Assembly: GCA_032622095.1 (NCBI GenBank)
Contig: CP136064.1
Coordinates: 276,915,614-276,979,613, forward strand
Direction of reading: 5' to 3'
DNA length: 64,000 nt
DNA from: Siphonodentalium dalli
Taxonomy: Eukaryota > Mollusca > Scaphopoda > Gadilida > Siphonodentaliidae
Below, one piece after another: positions 22,091-32,891 of this stretch. The notes beneath the pieces were generated by a model. It did not search any database. It saw only the letters and a list, made by a program, of their open reading frames with translations, and was not told the DNA's origin. Position numbers and translations under genes: made by a program. The stretch's first letter is position 1. The number at the start of each line of letters is the position of its first letter.

Positions 22091-23205
22091 TCAATAGTTT
22101 TAGCGCCTATTTCCACTAAATTGATACATAATCTTCTCCATAAAACAATGATTTTAATCGTGTGATATACAGATGCCAAATTGGTGCCGTTTTAGATTAG
22201 AGATTGGGTGGGTGCACTAAATGTTATCAGAATTTGTTTAGTCTGCGATTACCACCAAACTTATACATAATCATATTCATGATTTCAGGAGTCGAATTGT
22301 GTGGCTTAACCCTTTACCCAACAAACCGGCCAAAACCGGCCAAATAAAGCTTCAACAGCCTAAAATATCTTCGGTCTGTCTCAATAGATCCATACAAATA
22401 TGGATATCATTGGAACCGGCTCCTTGACCACATTGTGATAGTTACGGTTATGCCCTGTGCCAATGCATTCTCTTATATATGCGAGTCGACCATAGGTCGC
22501 CTCGCATATATAAGAGAATGCATTGGCCTAAAAAAATTTTTTTTTAACACTTTTTACCTTTTTTTCTTACATTCTTTAACAATTTTATAATTTTTAATGT
22601 GTTAAGCCAATGCATTCTCTTATATATGCGAGGCGACCTATGGTCGACTCGCATATATAAGAGAATGCATTGGCACAGGGCCGTTCTGTTGGGTAAAGGG
22701 TTAAAGCTGTCAAAAGTGGTGTCGTCATAGTTAGGGGAGCACTAAAGGGGACAAGGGTCACACAATTGATAAAAACTATTTTTAGCGCCTATTTCCGCCA
22801 AATTTATACACATTCTTCTCCATGATACGAGGAATCTAATTGTGTCAAATTGGTGCCGGTGTGGTGAGAGATGGGGTGGGGCACTAAATTTGATAATTTT
22901 TTAGTCGTCCATGGCCACAAAATTATACATAAACATCTCCATGCTATCATGAGTCTAATTGTGTGGTTTAAAAAAATGTTAAAACTAGGGCCGTTCGAGT
23001 CAGGGGTGCCCGGAATTGGCAGGACACCAACATAGATAAAACATATGTTTAGCGCCTATTTCCACCAAAATTATACATATTCTACGTGATACGAGGAATC
23101 TAACCGTGTGGTTTAAATAGGCATCATGGGTGCCATTTGGGTGAGAGATGGGGACACTACAATTGATGCTAATTTCATACACGTTCTTCTCCAATGATAC
23201 GAGGA
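22090..23205. repeat. Three diverged ~250-bp units
   Basis: TTTAGCGCCTATTTCCACC, ATACATAATCTTCTCCAT, GAATCTAATTGTGTGG and GAGAGATGGGGTGGG recur at about 22090-22300, 22770-22970 and 23040-23205. The TTAA MITE at 22310-22700 interrupts the first unit. Non-coding. Confidence 0.7.
22310..22700 (-). mobile_element. TTAA-flanked twin-hairpin MITE, copy 2
   Basis: TTAA at 22306-22309 and 22701-22704; termini CCCTTTACCCAACA and TGTTGGGTAAAGGG. It is nearly the exact reverse complement of copy 1 over its full 391 bp, with both long hairpins (about 22460-22526 and 22610-22675). High identity with copy 1 points to recent activity of an unseen piggyBac-type transposase. Confidence 0.87.
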
Positions 23206-23862
23206 ATCAATTAATGTTTCGTTCAAATTTCACAACTTCGACAAATGGTAACTAATTAAATCACTTGAACAATTATTATATCTTCTTAGCTGTCATGTTT
23301 ATATGGGGACGGGAATCAGGGCGTTCAATATAGTGAAGTAGATACGTATAATAAAGCATTAAACGTATATTTATCATTCTATTTAAGAGATACACATATT
23401 ATTGCAAAATGAGGGACCTAAAAACCGGCAGCGGATGGCATGTTAGAATGGCTCATGTATGAATAAACAATTGAGTCTGTTCCATTCAAGATCTTTTCTA
23501 CAAAAATGATACAATTTGTCAGGAGAGAATGAAATGTATAAAAGGCCTGTTCAAAAATAGTGGTCACAGTGTGAAGTCGAATACAGTTTCTTCGGAGATA
23601 AATGAAAACAGTCAGTAGCACATGACTTATCAGGATCTTCCAATACTGGCACCAATCTGACACAGGTAATTCTGCACGATAGAGAGAATTTTGTGATTTT
23701 TTAGACCTACTCATAGAATAACACAAACAATCTCCATCTGTGTCGGACACACGTAGCTGATATGCAGCAACATTTCGTTTAAACTGAGAATATGATAAAC
23801 AGATGTCAAAGAAGGCAAAGAAATCCCTAAATCGCCCGGACGAAGTCGGGCACATCAGCTAG
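23206..23862. other. Unassigned segment ending in a Helitron-like 3' end
   Basis: A 145-codon minus-strand open frame (23418-23855) has no recognised domain and overlaps the tail of a mobile unit: 23834-23862 carries the hairpin CCCGGACGAAGTCGGG and ends CTAG. I do not call it a gene. The start of this unit is not clear. Confidence 0.35.
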
Positions 23863-26221
23863 TCTCATATATATTTTGAAGACCTCTGTCTGTCTGTTTG
23901 TCTGTTTGTTTGTCTGTCTGTCATTTATACAAATCTACGATTCTCGACCGATCGGGACGAATCTTGGTACGTGTGTGTAGTTTGACCAGGCGGTCGTCGT
24001 TGTCGTATTGGCGAGCCCATGCGACACCCGTGCAGCGCATGCGCGGACGAGATCTCGGAAACGGGTGGAGTGATCGACTTGAAATTTGGTATGTGAATGT
24101 ATCTTGCCCCGGATACGAATTTTATCGGGTCGCCGAGCCCGTGCGATGCCAGCTTCGCACATGCGCACACCAGATCTCGGAAACGGGTGGAGCTATCGAC
24201 TTGAAATTTGGTATGTGAATGTATCTTGCCCCGGATACGAATTGTATCGGGTCGCCGAGCCCGTGCGACTCCAGCTTCGCGCATGCGCAGACCAGATCTC
24301 GGAAATGGGTGGAGCTATGGACTTGAAATTTGGTATGTGAATGTATCTTGCCCCGTATACGAATTTTATCGGGTCGCCGAGCCCGAGCGACGCCAGCTTC
24401 GCGCATGCGCAGACCAGATATCGGAAACGGGTGGAGCTATCGACTTGAAATTTGATTTTTGAATAGCCTGGACAACGTCAGGCTCATCGGCTAGTCTCAT
24501 ATATATTTTGAAGACCTCTGTCTGTCTGTCTGTATGTCATTTATACAAATCGACGATTCTCGACCGATCGGGACGAAACTTGGTACGTGTGTGTAGTTTG
24601 ACCAGGCGGTCGTCAACGTCGTATTGGCGAGCCCGTGCGACGCCCGCGCGGCGCATGCGCAAACGAGATCTCGGAATCGGGTGGAGCTATCGACTTGAAA
24701 TTTGCTATGTGAATGTATCTTGCCCCGGATACGAATTGTATCGGGTCGCCGAGCCCGTGCGACTCCAGCTTCGCGCATGCGCAGACCAGATCTCGGAAAT
24801 GGGTGGAGCTATGGACTTGAAATTTGGTATGTGAATGTATCTTGCCCCGGATACGAATTTTATCGGGTCGCCGAGCCCGAGCGACGCCAGCTTCGCGCAT
24901 GCGCAGACCAGATATCGGAAACGGGTGGAGCTATCGACTTGAAATTTGATTTTTGAATAGCCTGGACAACGTCAGGCTCATCGGCTAGTCTCATATATAT
25001 TTTGAAGACCTCTGTCTGTCTGTCTGTATGTCATTTATACAAATCGACGATTCTCGACCGATCGGGACGAAACTTGGTACGTGTGTGTAGTTTGACCAGG
25101 CGGTCGTCAACGTCGTATTGGCGAGCCCGTGCGACGCCCGTGCGGCGCATGCGCAGACGAGATCTCGGAATCGGGTGGAGCTATCGACTTGAAATTTGCT
25201 ATGTGAATGTATCTTGCCCCGGATACGAATTTTATCGGGTCGCCGAGTCCGTGTGACGCCAGCTTCGCGCATGCGCAGACCATATATCGAAAACGGGTGT
25301 AGCTATCGACTTGAAATTTGGTATGTGAATGTATTTTGCCCCGGATACGAATTTTATCGGGTCGCCGAGCCCGAGCGACGCCAGCTTCGCGCATGCGCAG
25401 ACCAGATATCGGAAACGGGTGGAGCTATCGACTTGAAATTTGGTTTTTGAATAGCCTGGACAACGTCAGGCTCATCGGCTAGTCTCATATATATTTTGAA
25501 GACCTCTGTCTGTCTATCTGTATGTCATTTATACAAATCGACGATTCTCGACCGATCGGGACGAAACTTGGTACCTGTGTGTAGTTTGACCAGGCGGTCG
25601 TCAACGTCGTATTGGCGAGCCCGTGCGACGTCCGTGCGGCGCATGCGCAGACCATATCTCGGAAACGGGTGTAGCTATCGACTTGAAATTTGGTATGTGA
25701 ATGTATCTTGCCCCGGATACGAATTGTATCGGGTCGCGGAGCCCGTGCGTTGCCAGCTTCACTCATGCGCAGACCAGATCTCGGAAACGGGTGGAGCTAT
25801 CGACTTGAAATTTGGTATGTTGTTGTATCTTGCCCCGGATACGAATTTTTCCGGGTCGACGAGCCCGTGCGACACCATCTTCGCGCATGCGCAGACCAGA
25901 TCTCGGAAACGGGTAGAGCTATTGACTTGAAATTTGGTTTTTGAATAGCCTGGACAACGTCGGGCTCATCGGCTAGTCTCATATATATTTTGAAGACCTC
26001 TGTCTGTCTGTCTGTCTGTATGTCATTTATACAAATCTACGATTCTCGACCGATCGGGACGAAACTTGGTACGTGTGTGCAGTTTGGCCAGACGGTCGTC
26101 CTCGTCTTATTGGTGAGCCCGTGCGACGCCCGTGCAGCACATGCGCAGACCAGACCTCGGAAACGGGTCGAGCTATCGACTTGAAATTTGCTATGTGAAT
26201 GTATCTTGCCCCGGATACGAA
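23863..26221 (+). mobile_element. Tandem Helitron-like ('pearl'-like) array, family 1
   Basis: Head-to-tail units starting at 23863, 24495, 24989, 25483 and 25977, the last cut at about 26221. Each starts TCTCATATATATTTTGAAG, then a (TGTC)n tract, then three or four internal ~122-bp core repeats with GAAACGGGTGGAGCTATCG and GCGCATGCGCAGACC, then a hairpin region and the end ATCGGCTAG. A TC start and CTAG end fit the TC...CTRR rule of Helitrons; a repeated core plus microsatellite is the plan of bivalve pearl elements. Units 2-4 are each 494 bp and nearly identical. Non-autonomous. Long open frames on both strands are repeat by-products. Confidence 0.8.
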
Positions 26222-26659
26222 TTTATTTAATAATATGCCTTTCTCAATTGACACTAACATGACGACATAATCGTTATAGAAATATTTAGACCAAATGATT
26301 GTCAATTGAATTCCTTTTCAAGTACCATCATGATTAATCATTCTCATGGATCGGACATGGTATCTTGTCGCAAAAACAAACAACACTGATTTTGAAATAT
26401 GTTTAGGAAGTGTGATTTTGGGTTATCCCCCCCTTTTATCGATAAAAGAGGGATAATCCAAAATAATAAATATAATAATCTAATCTAGGATGTTCATGAC
26501 CTGGTAACCAGAGCTGGTATTTCCTCACCAACATGCTCTATAAGTGACGCCATGCATGAAATAAATACATACAAATTAGCCGCGTGTGACATTGCAAATC
26601 CACATAATGTTATAACACTGAGATAGATTGCAACTTAATATCTTAAGTCCATAACAGCT
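26222..26659 (-). other. Probable 3' UTR of MCT-like copy A
   Basis: Runs from the stop codon to an AATAAA on the minus strand (plus-strand TTTATT at 26222-26227). The equivalent signal exists in copy B at 44523-44528. The Helitron-like array ends exactly here. Confidence 0.45.
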
Positions 26660-26805
26660 TCAGCTTTTCGACTCCATTTCGTAAACAGAGATGGTCCGTC
26701 CCCTCCAACAAGCGACTCCAAACATGGCTGTGGATGTGATGAAGGCGATTCCCAGCAGGCTGATTATGTAAACGTTATAGGAACCAGTACTGTCTCTGAT
26801 GCTTC
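26660..26805 (-). CDS. MCT-like transporter, last exon, copy A
   Basis: Minus-strand exon of 146 bp: acceptor TATTATACAG, phase 1, stop TGA at 26660-26662. It encodes SIRDSTGSYNVYIISLLGIA, then FITSTAMFGVACWRG and RTISVYEMESKS. The pattern Gly-x-Ile-x-Asp-x-Thr-Gly-Ser-Tyr followed by a hydrophobic helix is the signature of the last transmembrane pair of MCT/SLC16 transporters. The split glycine codon joins exactly to the donor of the exon at 29443-30180. Copy B (44961-45106) differs in only a few residues. Confidence 0.78.
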
Positions 26806-26859
26806 CTGTATAATATAGGAATAATAACAAAACTGATAAAGCAAGATACAGTACCAGTC

Positions 26860-27035
26860 AGAAGTAGTGGTATATTGAGGCGCGCCTTTATTGCGAACAT
26901 AAGCGCGCTTAATTTCGAAAAAGGCGCGATTATAGCGGAATACAACAAAATTGTCGCGATTATTATGGCGATATTGAGCGCAGCATATTGCGATATTAAG
27001 CGCGCATTGTCGCGATATTGAGCGCGAAAAAATGT
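26860..27035. repeat. GCGCG/GCGATATT motif cluster
   Basis: Repeated GCGCGATTAT, GCGATATTGAGCGC and TTAAGCGCGC motifs at irregular 20-30 bp spacing inside otherwise AT-rich intron. It is absent from the matching place in copy B (after 45126), so it arose or was lost after the duplication. Confidence 0.55.
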
Positions 27036-27487
27036 CATATATACCCAATAGTGTTATATTTATATTAGAAACATATCGTGCTAGGATCGACGTATACATT
27101 TACAATTTTAAACTATAATTAATTACAAATATAAAACATTGTCTCTAATTATGCCAAACGGGTTGTTTCAATATTTTAATTTAAAAACAAATAAATTTAA
27201 TTTGAAAAAAAAAATGTTTTTGGCTCAATTGAGCCAGGAGTAAATTCTAAACAGAAACTAATTTTTTATAATTTAAATTTTAATTAAAAAATTTAATGTT
27301 TTAATTAAATGACTAAACCAACAAAGTATGCATACGCGCAAAGACCCCTAACGCACAATGGGAACGCAGGCCCCTCCGATACAGAATTTTGTTTTAATTT
27401 AGTCAGCAGTTCAGTCTAATAAAAATACAATAATTCACTTAAATTTTGTTTTAAATAATTTAAATTTAAATTTTAAATTAAATAGGG

Positions 27488-27783
27488 ACGGGGTGATGTA
27501 AATTGGGTCGGGAGGGGGTCTAAATAGGGTCGGGAGGGGATGTAAATAGGGTCGGGAGGGGATGTAAATAGGGTCGGGAGGGGATGTAAATGGGGTCGGG
27601 AGGGGTTGTAAATAGGGTCGGGAGGGGTTGTAAATAGGGTCGGGAGGGGTTGTAATTCGGGTCGGGAGGGGATGTAAATAGGGTCGGGAGGGGATGTAAA
27701 TAGGGTCGGGTGTAAATAGGGTCGGGAGGGGGTGTAAATAGGGTCGGAGGGGTTGTAACTAGGGTCGGGAGGGGATGTAAATC
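27488..27783 (+). repeat. 22-bp G-rich minisatellite (G-quadruplex prone)
   Basis: About 13 units of GGGTCGGGAGGGGATGTAAATA. Each unit has three runs of three or more G, so any two adjacent units satisfy the usual four-run G-quadruplex rule on the + strand. The gene here is transcribed from the minus strand, so the G-rich strand is the coding-sense complement (the pre-mRNA would be C-rich). Not present in copy B. Confidence 0.85.
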
Positions 27784-28092
27784 TAGCAATTTAATTATAT
27801 TGGCCTAATGTTTTTTCTTCTGTTTGAATCGCGTGTTGTATATTTTAAAATATGTTAAGTTTTCGACGTGAGACCATATAGAGCAGCAAGAACTCTATGC
27901 TCGAGGGGACAAAACGCCGTTATATTTCGATTGTATCAACAAATTGCATATTAAGAACCACGATGCATATATTAGTAAATTCGACACATCCTTGTTAAAT
28001 TTGAGTCCAATGGACGCCTATTAAAACCCGGTTGATACGTGGGTAATACAGTCCCCGAGACCAGCACGTGTTATGAAATAAAGAAGTCAATA
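27784..28092. other. Duplicated intron block
   Basis: About 27900-28092 matches 48320-48440 and 49390-49465 (shared TCGATTGTATCAACAAA and AAGAACCACGATGCATAT). No coding capacity. Confidence 0.5.
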
Positions 28093-28096
28093 TTAA

Positions 28097-28349
28097 CCCT
28101 TTCATCGCGGGAGCTGCGCTGGTGCAGCATTGAAGAACCTGTACCAGTGCATTATCCTATATATCCGAGTCTTCCATGTGGAGCCTTGCATATATAAGAG
28201 AATGCACTTGCTTGCAATGTCAAGGTAAATATTGTTAGGACAATGTATTCTCTTATATATCCAATGCTCCCAATGGGAGCTCGCATATATCAGATAATGC
28301 ATTGACACAGGGTTTTCGCAAAATTTCAGGAAGCTCCAGTCATGGACGG
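28097..28349 (+). mobile_element. TTAA twin-hairpin MITE, old type
   Basis: TTAA at 28093-28096 and end CCCTTTCATCGCGGGAGCTG; right end with GACGGGTTAG. Two degraded hairpins with CTTATATAT and GCATATATAAGAGAATGC. It sits at the position matching 49470-49702 in copy B with shared flanks, so insertion predates the segmental duplication. Confidence 0.75.
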
Positions 28350-28595
28350 GTTAGTAGACTGTAACCTAGAGTATATATATATAACTCTTCAATTATGGAG
28401 GATAATAAAGTATTGTTAATTCAGACTTGGGGTAACATTATAAAACGGTTCGAGGTAATTAATTTGAGAATATTGATCAGAACACCGGAAACATTATTGT
28501 AATCTACTTTCGCATTGTCAACGACTCGGCCATTTCCGCTTCGCTCGGAAATAACCTCGTCCATATATAGAAATTCTAAAATACACGGTCCTGGT

Positions 28596-29145
28596 AATAG
28601 CAACCACAAGCGCCCGAAGCGCGCGTTGGTGCTTATACCTTAGGCACAGGTGAATAATGACGTCATATATTGTTTTCTATATTTTCTATAGCTATGAGCC
28701 AAATTCCAGTGGCGTGTACGTTTTTGTGTGAAATTGACACGTGACTTTCGGTTAGCAACTGTCTGGACATTGTAAAATTTCGGAATCGGCGGTAAACCAA
28801 TGAGATGAAAATAGAATTGTTAACTTGACAACTTCCGAAAAATTCCCATGTGATTTAGGCATATTAGTTTCATTTAGACCAATTTCGTTAGTTAGCTTAA
28901 TGAAAACCATAGAAGACGTCATGGCACGGTTCATGGCGTCATTTACGTCATGTTGGCTGTGTGGGCCAGAATCCAGACAAGAGTGCAAAATCCATGACAA
29001 TACTTATCATGTCGTCTCCGTTGCATGCTGTTACATAAATTATTCTTGGCGTTATCTCGCCGATGAAAAGCAAATTCGGGGCACAGCGCGTGTGGTTGTT
29101 CCACTACGTGTCACGTATGATTCTTATTAAGACGATGACCTTGAC
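28596..29145 (-). repeat. Dispersed repeat copy 2 (inverted)
   Basis: Reverse complement of the repeat at 1850-2375. In copy B the same family lies in the opposite orientation (50035-50124 and 52027-52250) and is split by the 37-bp array. Short open frames are not conserved. Confidence 0.6.
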
Positions 29146-29442
29146 TCGTTGACGCATATATGTGTAATTTGTGAAAATAGCAGAATATATTCACTACATG
29201 GCCTTACGAAACTTGGTCATGCATTTTATAAATAGTAATAAATAACAATATAATTGATTCAAGTTTAATAGACGAGTCTCCCATGCAGTCAATAGACATA
29301 TTTCCAGGTTGTATGCACATGATCAATCACGTGATTGAAACAGTCCGGCAGAGTTGGTGTCTATGTATGGGAAAGGTTATTTCCATGCATGTGGAAGCGC
29401 GAGTAACCGAGCCGTTGAGGTTGCATAACTTGGAATACTTAC

Positions 29443-30180
29443 CAAGAATAGGTCCCGCCCCTATCTGTAAAGTTCCGACTCCAACGCCGATGAGACCTAC
29501 GATGAGTGGAAGAATATCTGCGTCAAACTCTTCAGCGACCATTATGTGTAGAATTGGTACATACAGACCAAGAACCACACCAGTTGCAACCGACACAGCC
29601 ATTGTTGCTGCATACGTATCAGCGATAACATGAAACACGTTGACGGCGAACATTGTTACACAAACGATGGACATCGGTTTGATTAAATGCGGCTTAGTTC
29701 TCAAGGAAACTAATATAATTATGACCTGGCCAGGCAGTGTCGAGAGCCCCATTACAAGGAATGACATCGATGCCTCTGCTTCGCTGTATCCTTTAGAGAA
29801 CACCATGTCTACCATGTATGATGCTGGTGTTTCTTGCAAAATTGTCATTAGGACAACTACAAGAAACATGGCCGTTGCATCTACTTTCCTAAGTTTTGTC
29901 AGAACGCCTTTCCATGGTAACGCCTTAGATTCTTGGCGTCCTTCGTCAACAATAGCTATGATCATTGCTATTGGTATTCCTTGTATGGCGATAGAACTCA
30001 CGATCAACATGGATCCTCGCCAGCCATACAGTTTCACAAGCTCTCCGACTATCAGGGGCCCGATGGCGTATGAGAATGTCATGGTTACCATTTCGATAGT
30101 CAGCCAGAAGCGAGCATGTTCTCTATCAAGGCTCGCAGAACAAACAAAACAGCACGTGATCAGAGTTCCCGCACCTAGAC
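29443..30180 (-). CDS. MCT-like transporter, long exon, copy A
   Basis: A 738-bp exon (246 codons' worth, phase 1 to phase 1) on the minus strand: acceptor TGTCTTGCAG, donor GTAAGT. It encodes most of a major-facilitator transporter: GLGAGTLITCCFVCSASLD (TM4), then EHARFWLTIEMVTM, YGWRGSMLI at codons 52-60, a short charged central loop, then further hydrophobic helices (TPASYM.., VMGLSTLPGQ, KPHLIKPMSIVCVT, LGLYVPILHIM) ending IGAGPILG. The YGWRG box and Gly-rich TM4 are typical of monocarboxylate transporters (SLC16-type, proton-coupled or facilitative organic-acid transport at a membrane). Substrate not predictable. About 83% identical to copy B by eye, mostly conservative changes, no stops. 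No upstream exons of its own were found between 30.2 and 44 kb. Confidence 0.8.
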
Positions 30181-31577
30181 CTGCAAGACAACACATCGTA
30201 GCCCAGAAATATACGGTTCTATTTCCATGAATTTAAGTAGGAGTAAACGCCATTTGAAAATGTTGTGGTATTGAAAACTCTTTTATATTTTATCTGAGCA
30301 ACATAACAGTTGATCGAACGCATGAATATGGGTGACGCAGCAAGACAACCCTAATTTCTTAAACTGATGATTTTAGTAGTGGAGATAGGACAGTTTTCTA
30401 AGCGATTTGTTGTATCGCTTTCAAGATTTTGGACATAACACATTTAACTCTGAGGTTAACAGCGTAGTATTATATGATTGGTTCATCACTGAAAACAGAA
30501 CAGTGTCGTGCCTCACGATTTAAATGCAGAATCGTCAGGCTGATAGACCAGGATTAAGTTGATACAACAGAAGCCGTTTTGGTCTCAACATGTGCTGACT
30601 GGTTTGCAGAACAACATATCCCAAATCTGCTAAAAATCCGTTTGGGGGAAATTCCCAATTACAAATAGCGTCCAAAATGGACAACGGTACCGGCAAATGC
30701 TGCATTTATGCAGTAGGTGCACGCGTTAGTTACAAATTTAGTACTAAATTGGAATATACACAGACAATACATAGCCGTAAGCGATAACTGTAGAATGTTT
30801 GTTTGTCCAAACTTGAATAGCTACATGTAGTCATATAAGAGACCACACACATTATGCAAGGACGAAAGATTGTACACGAGAAACTTATAATCAAAGACGT
30901 ACGTATTCTCTCTGATTTATATAACGAGAGCAAGAGAACGCAGGGTCTCATACAACAGTTAATCTGGACGTTTATTCCCCCAGAAACGGAAAAACAATAC
31001 CGTTGAATATGTACGGTTTATCTTGAAACTTCGATATTAAACAGTTAAACAGTTAAATGGGATTTAACAGGGATGTTCTGATTCTGTGCCGGTGTAACAG
31101 TTTACTGAAGTGTGGATCTCTAATATTCTGAACCTCAGGTCTAGGTTCAAATGCGTTATCAGGTTACACACAACTAATTATTTTCCATTGGCGACAGTGT
31201 TAACTAAGAGTCCCGCCGGCCATGTGTTAAGCCTATTTGAACTTCAAGTGGTCTATTTTCCCTTAGAACGTCATCCGCTGCACCAGTCCGTGACAACAAA
31301 CGCGCCCTTTTCGGTATTGTTTTCAAACAATAATCTTGCATTTCCACAACTACCCCATTTACTGCACAAAAATCAGCAGCATAAAAATACCCAGACCCCT
31401 TCCGTAACTTCTGAATACCACCAGACTCTTCCTGGACATCTAAACATACACGATCGCCATATTTACGTAGGCTAGGATTTTCTGTTCCCGATTAGGGATA
31501 TTTCTCTCAATGATAATCAACCAATCAGCAGCCAGATTTTTTGTTATGCTGACTCGAGTTTCCCTACACAAATTCAA
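30181..31577. other. Upstream flank of copy A
   Basis: 30181-30760 is paralogous to the intron upstream of copy B (for example CAGAACAACATATCC at about 30606 and 54351). Beyond that the similarity ends, and no equivalent of exon 2 (54574-54717) is seen. A 121-codon open frame at 31110 shows no known domain. Confidence 0.45.
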
Positions 31578-31615
31578 GAAGCGTAACTCTATATAATTAG
31601 TTTCTTGTAACCTAT
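31578..31615 (+). repeat. 38-bp exact direct repeat, first copy
   Basis: GAAGCGTAACTCTATATAAT and the following 18 bases recur without change at 32181-32218. The 565 bp between the copies hold a C tract at about 32131-32145 and no gene. Confidence 0.8.
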
Positions 31616-32180
31616 AAGTGTAACGAAAATCAGACTTTGATCGTGTAAACCGCGCCAATTTTACAAGAAAAGCTTTACTGTGATACGATAGAAATATGGG
31701 AGTCATTGGACATCCTATTATCTACCAGCGGTCTTTTAACCCACATACCCCGTTTTAAAATTAACCAATTTTTTTGGGTAAGAAATAACACTGATTATAG
31801 AATCCTGATAGCTCTGGAAGCACATGCAGTTTAGTAGAAAAGATACCAATGTCTCATGTCATGCTTGTCATATACATATATACTGCACGGTGTCGCATGC
31901 CCCATGTCCATCGACTCACTAATGGGAATATTATGACCACAAATGTGACCACACCCAAAATTCAGGGTTTTTCATCATACTTTAATTTGTAAAATCCAAC
32001 TCGCGTGCATAGCGCACACGATAGAAAGGCATATGTATAACTTTTTAAAACTAGTTACGTATCTCTACCATACGCTTTAAGGAATTTATCTGATTTTGAA
32101 CAGTACAATTTTTAATTGGATTTGAAATAGACCCCCCCCCCCCCTCAAAATTTCACAATCCGACGATGATTTGGTTCAAT

Positions 32181-32218
32181 GAAGCGTAACTCTATATAAT
32201 TAGTTTCTTGTAACCTAT
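32181..32218 (+). repeat. 38-bp exact direct repeat, second copy
   Basis: Identical to 31578-31615. Just downstream, about 32228-32290, lies a stretch that ends in a good donor (ACAACA|GTAAGTG) and might be an exon. Confidence 0.8.
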
Positions 32219-32733
32219 CACTGTGTCGATTCGATAACCGGAAGTGGAATCGGAAACAGTGGAATATACGCATCGGAATCTATACAACAGTAAGTGTTTG
32301 GCTTCTAATTACTCTATCAGCATCATATTAATGTTATGTAGTGTATTTTATATCGCAGACGAGTGTTATCGGCTCATTTGCTGTTGCGAGACAAATACAG
32401 CGAAAGTAAAATAAACCCACATGTAAATAATGCCGTCTTCCACTTCAATGTGTATTTTCGCAGATAATAATTTATATTTACCTACGTTTTATTCGTGGTG
32501 ATATATGAATAATGCGACATTTGTCACTAAAAATGTGAATCTGGTGTTTGTATAGAATGTTAGTGTGCCGCAGTATTATAGGAACTGTACAAAATTAATT
32601 TACAATATACAGCTGCTGTGCGGCAGCATTTCCTAATCGATGCAATATTTAGGAACGGTGTGTGTGCGTATTTCATAATTGTCCATAATGAGGTATGCAC
32701 AGTGAGTAAACGCCACATTGTTTTTCATTTCAG

Positions 32734-32891
32734 CCGGAGAGATATTCCATGATGAGGTTTCAATGTTGTCACTGCAATACGAGGCAGACACACTCGACGA
32801 AGCTGTTGGGAATTCCATCAAAAACACCAACACGAACATATGTACATGTATAAAACAAAAGTCACGACTGAAGACGTTAGTTCTAACGTAA
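32734..32891 (+). CDS. Candidate terminal exon, unknown protein
   Basis: Strong acceptor TTTTTCATTTCAG, then an open frame GEIFHDEVSMLSLQYEADTL, DEAVGNSIKNTNTN and on to TAA at 32889-32891. An AATAAA lies at 33035-33040, about 145 bp downstream. A possible upstream exon ends at about 32290 (donor GTAAGTG) with compatible phase 1 and acidic coding-like sequence (EVESETVEYTHRNLYN). No family recognised. Support is splice signals, composition and polyadenylation signal only; chance is quite possible. Confidence 0.3.

Larger units (their letters stand above)
26806..29442 (-). other. Intron of MCT-like copy A
   Basis: Donor GTAAGT at the 29442 side, acceptor TATACAG at the 26806 side. Contains a GCGC-motif cluster (26860-27035), a very AT-rich stretch (27.1-27.48 kb), a G-rich minisatellite (27488-27783), an old TTAA MITE (28097-28349) and a dispersed repeat (28596-29145). 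Nothing coding seen. Confidence 0.6.
26222..30760 (-). repeat. Segmental duplication, copy A
   Basis: Sequence around both terminal exons of the MCT-like gene is paralogous to 44440-54480, including non-coding parts: the 3' flank (26222-26660 with 44523-44960), blocks inside the intron (27880-28420 with 48320-48440 and 49390-49780), and the upstream flank (30181-30760 with 53276-54480). Copy B is longer because extra repeats lie in its intron. Confidence 0.85.

Noticed and set aside
20890..22094. Minus-strand open frames of 60-90 codons rich in Tyr, Phe and His
   Set aside because: Produced by the 33-36 bp minisatellite.
23898..26184. Arg-rich open frames on both strands, repeated at 40343-41328
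   Set aside because: They come from the 122-bp core of the Helitron-like units and appear on both strands at once, so they are repeat by-products.
29327..29442. Extension of the MCT-like open frame past 29443
   Set aside because: A consensus donor GTAAGT sits exactly where the family motif GPILG ends, and the next exon joins in phase; the extra codons are intron.
30181..30230. Coding extension of the copy A long exon upstream of the TTGCAG acceptor
   Set aside because: The frame continues for some codons (VYFWATMCCLA), but copy B has an indel there that breaks the frame, and exon 2 joins in phase at the TTGCAG acceptor.
29640..30230. + strand 196-codon frame, and its counterpart at 52735-53340
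   Set aside because: Antisense shadows of the MCT-like long exons.
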